Shown here in pieces: positions 58,275 through 64,000 of a DNA stretch of 64,000 bases; within the stretch, counting starts at the first letter, position 1; every line of letters starts with the position of its first letter. The notes beneath the pieces are model-generated. The model searched no databases and was not told where the DNA came from. It was given only the letters and a program-made list of their open reading frames with translations. The DNA lies in contig CP072660.1 of the NCBI GenBank assembly GCA_029637525.1, positions 372,001 through 436,000 of the forward strand, written 5' to 3'. A program made the position numbers and the translations under genes. This stretch comes from Desulfurococcaceae archaeon MEX13E-LK6-19. GTDB lineage: Archaea; Thermoproteota; Thermoprotei_A; Sulfolobales; Desulfurococcaceae.

Positions 58275-59450
58275 ATGGGTATTCAAGTACTTACAGGAAA
58301 CTATACTGTTGCTCTCGCAGCTAAGATGGCTAGAGTAGAAGTTGTTGCAGCATATCCCATAACTCCTCAAACCAGCATCATAGAGAAACTCGCAGAATAC
58401 ATTGATAAAGGTGAGTTAGATGCAACGATGATACGTGTTGAATCAGAACACTCTGCCTTAGCAGCATCGTTTGGTGCTGCAATGGCTGGAGCCAGAGTGT
58501 TTACTGCAACTAGTAGTCATGGTCTTTTGTATATGCATGAGTGGGTGCATTGGGTTGGCAGGGCAAGGATACCTGTCGTGATGGCTATAGTTACGAGAGC
58601 GATAGCTCCCCCATGGAACATCTGGCCCGACCATAGTGATTTTGTTGATCAACGTGATGCTGCGTGGATTATGGCTATGGGTATGGATAACCAGGAGATA
58701 TTTGATCTAACTCTCCAAGCATTCAAGATCAGTGAAGATCCTAGAGTATATTTGCCGGTAATGATAGGTCTTGAAGGCTTCATCCTAGGTCATACGGCGA
58801 TGCCTGTCGATGTGCCTGACCAGAAGCTTGTTGATGAGTGGCTTGGACCAAGAAGGCAGGGATTTGTAATTGATGGTAGTGAACCTCTTGCTCACGGTAA
58901 TCTTGCGTGGCCTGAGGATACTGAGGAGATGTTTATGGATATCCAGGATGCTATGGAGAATGCTAAGAAAGTGATAAAGGAAGTTGATGAAGATTATGGA
59001 AAAGTTTTTGGTAGAAAGTATGGTGGCCTGATATCGTGCTATAGATGCGAAGACGCAAAATATCATGTAGTAACAATGGGTGCTTGGAGTGGCGATGCAA
59101 TGGAGGCTATCGACTATCTCAGGGAGCAAGGGTATCCAGTAGGACTACTAAGAATAAGATTCATGAGGCCATTCCCTGATGAAGATGTTTATAGTGTACT
59201 AAATAATAGTCGAGGAGTAATAGTGTTCGATAGAGCTATAAGCTATGGTAGTATGGGAACACTATATCTCGATCTTGTGGGTAATATGTTGAAACATACG
59301 AGGACACTGCCTTACATACGAAACATTGTCGCAGGCATAGGTGGAGTAAACATTACGTACAAGGACTTCTTCAACTTAATCAAGTCAACAATAGACTCCT
59401 TGGAAAAAGGAGAGGAACCACCTGTATTCCACTGGTATCATAGGAGGTGA
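58275..59450 (+). CDS. porA: Pyruvate:ferredoxin oxidoreductase, alpha subunit
   Basis: The 391-residue protein has AYPITPQTSIIEKLAEY at about 25-41, ESEHSALAASFGAAMAGARVFTATSSHG (read in parts: ESEHSALAASFGAA, then GARVFTATSSHGL), and YLPVMIGLEGF. These are the TPP-domain signatures of the alpha subunit. It follows AGGTGTG at 58261. It shares 1 base with porB at 59450. Confidence 0.95.
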   Translation: MGIQVLTGNYTVALAAKMARVEVVAAYPITPQTSIIEKLAEYIDKGELDATMIRVESEHSALAASFGAAMAGARVFTATSSHGLLYMHEWVHWVGRARIPVVMAIVTRAIAPPWNIWPDHSDFVDQRDAAWIMAMGMDNQEIFDLTLQAFKISEDPRVYLPVMIGLEGFILGHTAMPVDVPDQKLVDEWLGPRRQGFVIDGSEPLAHGNLAWPEDTEEMFMDIQDAMENAKKVIKEVDEDYGKVFGRKYGGLISCYRCEDAKYHVVTMGAWSGDAMEAIDYLREQGYPVGLLRIRFMRPFPDEDVYSVLNNSRGVIVFDRAISYGSMGTLYLDLVGNMLKHTRTLPYIRNIVAGIGGVNITYKDFFNLIKSTIDSLEKGEEPPVFHWYHRR

Positions 59451-60352
59451 TGGGTGTGTCTCGTGTAGTACCACCTTTACCACGTGATATGAGAGAGACT
59501 GTGTTACCAGGTCATGCTGCATGCCATGGATGCCCTATAACAATGGCCTTGAAAGTAGTCGGGGCAGCGTTGGGCAAAAAAGTTATCCTAGTAGTGCCAG
59601 CTTGCTGTACATCAGTTGTTGTAGGGGCGTGGCCTGGAAGTGGTTTCAACGGCTCTATAATACATGTTGCTTTTGCGAGTGCAGCAGCTGTTGCCTCAGG
59701 AGTCGCAGAAGCGTTGGCTCGTAGAGGAATAAATGATGTACATGTTGTTGCTTGGGCTGGCGACGGTGGAACAGCTGACATAGGAATGGCTAGTCTTAGT
59801 GGTGCGGCTGAGAGAAACCATAACATGATCTATATAATGTATGATAACGAAGCATATATGAATACGGGTATCCAGCGTAGCAGTGCAACACCTCCAGGTG
59901 CCTGGACCACCACGACACCCCTTGGAAAGAAAGAACCTAAGAAAGACGTCGCAAGGATTATGATCGCTCATGGAGTGCCATATGTAGCTACAGCTAGTAT
60001 AGGATACCCCCACGACTTCTATGCTAAACTAAAGAAAGCAAGTAAGATCAAAGGCTTTAAGTTCATCCAATTACATGCACCATGCCCTACTGGATGGAGG
60101 TTTGACCCAAGTCTAACAGTGAAAATAGCAAAACTCGCTGTAGAAACAGGCTTATGGATACTCTATGAGTATGAAAACGGTAAAATAACGTTATCAGGAC
60201 CCAGTAAGCCCTATATCGATAAGAGTAAGAGAAAACCAATGATAGAATACTTCAAACTACAAGGAAGATTCAAAGGAATAACTGAAGAAGATATAAAAGC
60301 CATTGAACGCTATGTTGATGAGGCCTGGGAATGGATCAAGAAATACATGTAG
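59450..60352 (+). CDS. porB: Pyruvate:ferredoxin oxidoreductase, beta subunit
   Basis: The protein has about 300 residues. It has the HAACHGCPITMALK cluster-binding region at about 22-35, the TPP-binding GDGGTADIGMASLSGAAERN at about 102-121, and DNEAYMNTGIQRSSATPPGA, with APCPTGWRFDP later. AGGAGGTGA overlaps the porA stop. ATG 59450 is chosen; GTG 59456 fits the Shine-Dalgarno spacing better and GTG 59447 is longer. Confidence 0.95.
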   Translation: MGVSRVVPPLPRDMRETVLPGHAACHGCPITMALKVVGAALGKKVILVVPACCTSVVVGAWPGSGFNGSIIHVAFASAAAVASGVAEALARRGINDVHVVAWAGDGGTADIGMASLSGAAERNHNMIYIMYDNEAYMNTGIQRSSATPPGAWTTTTPLGKKEPKKDVARIMIAHGVPYVATASIGYPHDFYAKLKKASKIKGFKFIQLHAPCPTGWRFDPSLTVKIAKLAVETGLWILYEYENGKITLSGPSKPYIDKSKRKPMIEYFKLQGRFKGITEEDIKAIERYVDEAWEWIKKYM

Positions 60353-60363
60353 AATAAACTATG

Positions 60364-60540
60364 CTATGTGGGAGGCAAGAGTTTTTGTGCAACAATTACT
60401 ATAACGGTCATAGCAAAGGCAAGACCTATTATTATATATGGCTTCATTTTTATACCAACATCAGCTTCCTCATAGAACCTGACTAGACCTGCGCCAGTAA
60501 ATGGTCCAGGTGATTCACGCTTCTTACGTGATCTGGGCAT
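60364..60540 (-). CDS. secG: Sec61 beta / SecG-type translocon subunit
   Basis: This 58-residue product is MPRSRKKRESPGPFTGAGLV in its first 20 residues, then RFYEEADVGIKMKP and one hydrophobic helix (YIIIGLAFAMTVIVIVAQKLL). This is the archaeal Sec61 beta form: a basic N-terminus, the GxGLxRFYEE motif and a single C-terminal membrane anchor. It is small and easily missed. The start is ATG at 60540 and the stop TAG is at 60364-60366. It converges on porB. Confidence 0.93.
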   Translation of the reverse strand: MPRSRKKRESPGPFTGAGLVRFYEEADVGIKMKPYIIIGLAFAMTVIVIVAQKLLPPT

Positions 60541-60661
60541 GTTCTCTCACACCACGGTTTTTCTAGCCTAGGTAATATCATGTCGGAATCCTCTATAAAT
60601 ACTTGTGTCACCAGATTATTGAGTCAATATTTTCTTTACCTGTATCCCGGGTAGTCTATTT

Positions 60662-60925
60662 ATGGTGGTGTGTATGGAAATAAAAGAAGCTCAGCTTCTC
60701 ATACGTGAAAAGTATTTTGAAAGAGATAGTAGTCGTGGATTATTCTCTACGTTCACCTGGTTTGTAGAAGAAGTTGGTGAACTTGCTGAAGCCTTGCTGA
60801 ATAGTGATTATAAATCGTTAAGAGAAGAGATAGCAGATGTGTTTGCTTGGCTCCTTAGTTTAGCTAATCTTGTTGGAGTTGATGTTGAGGAGGCTTTTAA
60901 GGAGAAGTACTTGGAACACTCTTGA
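60662..60925 (+). CDS. MazG-like nucleotide pyrophosphohydrolase
   Basis: The 87-residue protein has the MazG pattern FVEEVGELAEALL at about 34-46 and LREEIADVFAWLLSLANL at about 53-70, which provide the acidic metal-binding residues. A single half-length domain is typical of archaeal MazG proteins that act as dimers. It hydrolyses (d)NTPs, possibly damaged ones. It converges on GGGP synthase with a 29-base overlap. Confidence 0.9.
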   Translation: MVVCMEIKEAQLLIREKYFERDSSRGLFSTFTWFVEEVGELAEALLNSDYKSLREEIADVFAWLLSLANLVGVDVEEAFKEKYLEHS

Positions 60926-61637
60926 TTGCTGTTATTATCTTTTTTGCCATATCAGGATCTTTTTCAACTATGGTTCCTGTAACAATAATGTCTGCCCCAC
61001 TAGCAGCCATTTGTTTAGCGGTCTCAGGATCTCTAATACCTCCACCAACCAATACTATTAAGTTACTGTACTTTTTAGCATACGTAGGGAAACTGTATGG
61101 CACTGGTTTTGGTGCGCCACTGCCTCCCTCTATATACAAGTATTTTAGACCAAGCATTTCACCGGCCATAGCATAAGCTGCTATGATCTCTGGTTTGTTT
61201 GGAGGAATAGGAATTATTCTCCCTACATGTGCTACAGCAGTATCATGATAAACTACTATGTAGCCTGTTGGTAAGGGCTCTAGATTATACTTCTTGATTA
61301 ATGGTGCGCCTGCCACTTGTGCGCCCATTAAATAATATGGATCAGTGGTATTCATTAAAATCATAAAGAGGACGGCATGAGCTTCAGGTGTTAGACAATT
61401 CAAGTTTCCAGGAAATATTATTACGGGCAACCCTGTTTCTTTGAGTACTCTAGCCACCCTCGAGGCATCTTCCGGCGTTACGCCAAGACTTCCTCCTATG
61501 AGGAAGGCATCTGTCCCAGCTTCGTGCATTTGTTTTGCTATTTTCTCTATATCAGAAACTTCTTTATCTGGGTCTATTAGCGTGAAATGCAGCTTCTTTT
61601 TCTCCAACTTCTCAGTTATGTACTCATGTACTTTCAC
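60897..61637 (-). CDS. Geranylgeranylglyceryl phosphate synthase
   Basis: The 246-residue protein has the PcrB/GGGPS TIM barrel: LHFTLIDPDKEVS near 16-28, LIGGSLGVTPEDASRV at about 46-61, PVIIFPGNLNCL, then YIEGGSGAPKPVP and VGGGIRDPETA at the phosphate site. It joins geranylgeranyl diphosphate to G1P, the first ether bond of archaeal lipids, after the G1P dehydrogenase at 46988. It overlaps elf1 by 4 bases and the convergent mazG. Confidence 0.94.
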   Translation of the reverse strand: MKVHEYITEKLEKKKLHFTLIDPDKEVSDIEKIAKQMHEAGTDAFLIGGSLGVTPEDASRVARVLKETGLPVIIFPGNLNCLTPEAHAVLFMILMNTTDPYYLMGAQVAGAPLIKKYNLEPLPTGYIVVYHDTAVAHVGRIIPIPPNKPEIIAAYAMAGEMLGLKYLYIEGGSGAPKPVPYSFPTYAKKYSNLIVLVGGGIRDPETAKQMAASGADIIVTGTIVEKDPDMAKKIITAIKSVPSTSP

Positions 61638-61951
61638 TCTTCTTCACCAAGTAGTTCCTCTCCCTCGGTTTCCTCTACTCCCTCCTCGAACTCGATCTCG
61701 ATAGTTCCTTGAGTAAATGCATCTAAGAATTTCGCATATACATCAACAGTTTCATATATTTCTGGTACTTCAAGCAATGTTTTCAATCGACAATTACCAC
61801 ATCTTATTACGGCAAGTTTTTTACCGGATTCTTCGGATTTCTTAAAGTCTATAGTTAGACTTCTTGAACCACAGTGTGGGCACTGGAATACAGTGGGTAT
61901 TCTTCGTACTCTTCTTATTACTCTCTTGTACTTTTTCCTCCGTCTCCCCAT
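61634..61951 (-). CDS. Transcription elongation factor Elf1-like zinc-ribbon protein
   Basis: The 105-residue protein has a very basic start (MGRRRKKYKRVIRRVRR), a zinc ribbon CPHCGSRSL and CGNCRLKT, and an acidic C-terminus ending in EEE. This is the archaeal Elf1 order. Eukaryotic Elf1 clamps around RNA polymerase and aids elongation. It precedes GGGP synthase with a 4-base overlap. Confidence 0.88.
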   Translation of the reverse strand: MGRRRKKYKRVIRRVRRIPTVFQCPHCGSRSLTIDFKKSEESGKKLAVIRCGNCRLKTLLEVPEIYETVDVYAKFLDAFTQGTIEIEFEEGVEETEGEELLGEEE

Positions 61952-61983
61952 GATTTTACACCAAGGAATATTGTTTACACTGA

Positions 61984-62409
61984 TTATTTCCTATAGGGTT
62001 TTTTATATAGTATTCTCCTAAGTGTTGGCGATCTATCGAATAGCATGATCTCATTAATTATTTTATATAAGGTGTTAATGTCAATAACTATAGTTCTATA
62101 TAGATTCTTCTCTTTAGCAGCTTCTTCAGCAAATAAATGTATACACGCTTTACTTTTCTTCTCTGACATTACGTGAATAACATAATCCTTACAGCTACAA
62201 TATACGCCAGGAATTATTATGTGATCCCTTTTTACTCCTATGTAGAACCTTGCAGGATACTCGATTAGCGTCCCATGTATATCTATGTATATCTTGATTA
62301 TTTTTCTAAGTGTAACAATTGATTCTATACGCGGGTTTCGTTTAATCTCCATGCTCCAGTGTTGTGAGATATAGTTTACCACTTCATTTATATCCATTGT
62401 CTTTACCAT
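61984..62409 (-). CDS. SWIM-type zinc-finger protein
   Basis: The 141-residue protein has a SWIM-type CxCx(n)CxH: CSCKDYVIHVMSEKKSKACIH at about 73-93, written in parts as CSC then CIH. SWIM domains bind DNA or protein. A basic C-terminal end follows. It lies 32 bases before the Elf1 gene on the same strand. Archaeal examples are often linked to recombination regulators, but no partner gene is here. Function unknown. Confidence 0.75.
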   Translation of the reverse strand: MVKTMDINEVVNYISQHWSMEIKRNPRIESIVTLRKIIKIYIDIHGTLIEYPARFYIGVKRDHIIIPGVYCSCKDYVIHVMSEKKSKACIHLFAEEAAKEKNLYRTIVIDINTLYKIINEIMLFDRSPTLRRILYKKPYRK

Positions 62410-62532
62410 TAATCTTTGTGATCTGGTTATATCTATGATTGTCGTTATTACTATAAGTTAAGTATTCGGGAAAATATGTTGCGCTGCATAAAATAGTTAA
62501 TTAACCAGACTTCCAAACTACTAGTCTCTGGT

Positions 62533-62671
62533 GGGCCCGTCGTCTAGCCTGGACTAGGATGCGGGGTACGCCGGAGCCCCATTTGGGGGCGGTGCCCGAC
62601 TCGGGACCTGGATCCGCCGCTGGACCGGGCGGAACTCCCCGTGACCCGGGGTTCAAATCCCCGCGGGCCCA
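62533..62671 (+). tRNA. tRNA-Pro(CGG), apparently with two introns
   Basis: The acceptor is GGGCCCG/CGGGCCC with discriminator A, and the D-arm matches the other tRNA-Pro. The anticodon stem halves CGGGG (62562-62566) and CCCCG (62637-62641) are 70 bases apart. CTCGGG, a Pro(CGG) loop, lies at 62600-62605. This gives one 33-nt insertion before the loop (62567-62599) and one 30-nt intron after position 37 (62606-62635). Removing both leaves a standard 76-nt tRNA. The first intron site is not canonical. CCA is not encoded. Confidence 0.8.
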
Positions 62672-62672
62672 C

Positions 62673-63734
62673 TTACTTCTCTTCACTCCCTATTATTTTG
62701 CGGAGATTTTCCTTGTATGGAGGATAGACTATTCCTTTCTCGGTAATTATTGCTGTTACTAAATCGGGATCAGTTATGTCGAATGCGAAATTGTATACTG
62801 GTACATCGGGTAGCGTTATTAAGTGACCTAGAACTTTCCTTACTTCATCGGGGCTTCTTTCCTCAATAACTATTTTGTCACCAGTTGATTCTAGATCTAT
62901 GGTGCTTGTCGGTGCTGCCACATAGAATGGGATATTGTGTCTTTTCGCTGCAAGAGCTATAGCGTATGTGCCTATTTTGTTAGCTACATAGCCGTCTCCA
63001 GTAATTCTATCCGCTCCCACAATAACTTTGTCTACAAGCCCTTTCTTGATAACAAATGCCGCCATATTATCTGTTATGAGAGTTATTGGTATACCCTCCT
63101 TAGTATACTCCCATACATTAAGTCTTGCGCCTTGGAGTACAGGTCTTGTTTCCGTAGTTATTACTCTTATCTTCTTACCCTGGTACCAGGCAGCCCTAAT
63201 GATACCGCCTACTGTTCCAAAAGCAGCTGTTGCAAGCGCGCCAGCATTACAGTGTGTTAAGATAGTGTCGCCATCCTCTATGAGTTCAGCACCGTAATCA
63301 CCTAATCTTATGTTGGCTTCAATATCCTCATTCATTATATTAATGGCTTCTTTAACAATAGCCTCGACTATATCTTCATATCCCTTGATGCTCCTGTATA
63401 GTATGTTTCTCATTCTCTTTAATGCCCAGAATAAATTGTAAGCTGTGGGCCTCGTTTTCCACAAGATCTCTATAGCATTGTCCACTTTTGCCACAAACTC
63501 TTCCCTACTTAAGCCTTTGAGGCTTACAGCATAAGCAGCTACGGCTAGTGCTGCAGCAACACCTATTGCGGGGGCTCCACGTATCTCCATATCAATAATG
63601 GCTTTGGCAACTCTCTTTGGATCGTTAGTACATCTAATTACTTCGTTAAAGGGAAGCTTTGACGTATCGATCCAGCAAACGTTGTTGTCTTCCCACCAAA
63701 CAGCTCTTATCTTTATGGGATATTTAAACCCCAT
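62673..63734 (-). CDS. mtnA: Methylthioribose-1-phosphate isomerase-like protein
   Basis: The 353-residue protein has the MtnA/eIF2B-alpha-related fold. RGAPAIGVAAALAVA is at about 52-66, CNAGALATAAFGT at about 160-172, and GADRITGDGYVANKIGTYAIA, written in parts as GADRITGDGYVANKIGTY. The catalytic Cys lies in THCNAGA and the Asp in GADR. It isomerises methylthioribose 1-phosphate in methionine salvage; some archaeal relatives act on ribose-1,5-bisphosphate. The start is ATG at 63734. The stop lies 2 bases after tRNA-Pro on the opposite strand. Confidence 0.9.
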   Translation of the reverse strand: MGFKYPIKIRAVWWEDNNVCWIDTSKLPFNEVIRCTNDPKRVAKAIIDMEIRGAPAIGVAAALAVAAYAVSLKGLSREEFVAKVDNAIEILWKTRPTAYNLFWALKRMRNILYRSIKGYEDIVEAIVKEAINIMNEDIEANIRLGDYGAELIEDGDTILTHCNAGALATAAFGTVGGIIRAAWYQGKKIRVITTETRPVLQGARLNVWEYTKEGIPITLITDNMAAFVIKKGLVDKVIVGADRITGDGYVANKIGTYAIALAAKRHNIPFYVAAPTSTIDLESTGDKIVIEERSPDEVRKVLGHLITLPDVPVYNFAFDITDPDLVTAIITEKGIVYPPYKENLRKIIGSEEK

Positions 63735-63862
63735 ATATAATCACCTTTACTCAAACGAACCCTATACAATAACTGGATTTATAGAGTATATTTAAGAGTA
63801 TGTTTATTTAACAAACATAAAGCATTAGAGTAAGAGTATGGATCAAAGGTGCGTATTAGAAG

Positions 63863-64000
63863 ATGAGAAAAATAATATTTGATGAAAAAACATGTCAGGG
63901 CATTGTTTACAATAAGGATGATATTGAGGTTCTTGATAAAAGATGGTTTGGACGAAGAGAGGGAGATAAACTCATTCTATCTCTAGAAGAAACAGCATAC
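63863..64000 (+). CDS. tRNA-splicing endonuclease-like subunit (5' part)
   Basis: The frame from ATG 63863 runs off the window after 46 codons. It reads MRKIIFDEKTCQGIVYNKDD then IEVLDKRWFGRREGDKLILSLEETAY, in two parts. The FG...GDKLILSLEE segment aligns with the N-terminal domain of EndA (compare FYGTF...SPLELSIIEALYL at 28103). The catalytic domain is outside. It probably encodes the partner subunit of the crenarchaeal two-component endonuclease. Confidence 0.65.
   Translation, partial: MRKIIFDEKTCQGIVYNKDDIEVLDKRWFGRREGDKLILSLEETAY

Overview
The window is a gene-dense stretch of a hyperthermophilic crenarchaeal chromosome, most likely Desulfurococcales and Staphylothermus-like. The reasons are reverse gyrase, archaeal TFB, Rpo12, aIF1 and SmAP, a CDC48/VAT ATPase, archaeal ether-lipid enzymes (G1P dehydrogenase, GGGP synthase, a UbiA-type prenyltransferase), an archaeal-type RNase P RNA, tRNA introns after position 37, and a low overall GC content broken by very GC-rich RNA genes. 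The genus is inferred from general character; no database search was possible.

Layout. 1-8.4 kb: small proteins, an aKMT-type protein lysine methyltransferase, TrmI, an ASCH protein, a ribbon-helix-helix regulator, IleRS, an Alg13/14-like glycosyltransferase and an HTH regulator. 8.4-10.7 kb: a compact archaeosine cassette (preQ0/queuosine-precursor transporter, RaSEA-like radical SAM enzyme, short ArcS) divergent from the HTH regulator, with a palindromic operator between them, ending against a convergent tRNA-Arg. 10.7-15.3 kb: small proteins, tRNA-Met and tRNA-Pro, an EamA transporter, a large membrane protein. 15.3-20.1 kb: reverse gyrase transcribed with a catalytically dead nitrilase homologue and an unknown protein. 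20.2-26.7 kb: CDC48 and TmcA overlap and are flanked by two KaiC-like ATPases. 26.7-36.5 kb: a C/D sRNA candidate, UbiX, EndA, a PhoU-like protein, a B12/radical SAM protein, GlyRS, agmatinase-family protein, Rpo12, aIF1, and a TFB with an incomplete zinc ribbon. 36.7-50.3 kb: tRNAs, lipid kinase and prenyltransferase, endonuclease V, two proteasome beta subunits, a truncated TFB-like protein, a NOG1-like GTPase, RtcA, NadM, SAM hydrolase, the termination factor FttA, G1P dehydrogenase, FKBP, PUA, SmAP and L37e. 50.6-55.3 kb: a solute:sodium symporter, then an unusual segment with an inverted-repeat-bounded ncRNA candidate, a repeated palindrome, rnpB, Tsr3, a lone RAM domain, a class II amidotransferase domain and a second inverted-repeat element. 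55.3-64 kb: Lrp/glnA, the porGDAB operon, Sec61 beta, MazG, GGGP synthase, Elf1, a SWIM protein, an unusual intron-rich tRNA-Pro, MtnA and the start of a second EndA-family gene.

RNA maturation is the dominant theme. TrmI, TmcA, archaeosine enzymes, Tsr3, RNase P RNA, both EndA-family genes, RtcA, FttA, SmAP and C/D sRNA candidates sit beside seven tRNA genes, five of which carry introns. The most interesting leads are the archaeosine cassette with its operator, the inverted-repeat-bounded ncRNA upstream of rnpB, the reverse-gyrase-linked pseudo-nitrilase, and the two TFB-family proteins that lack the same zinc-ribbon cysteines.
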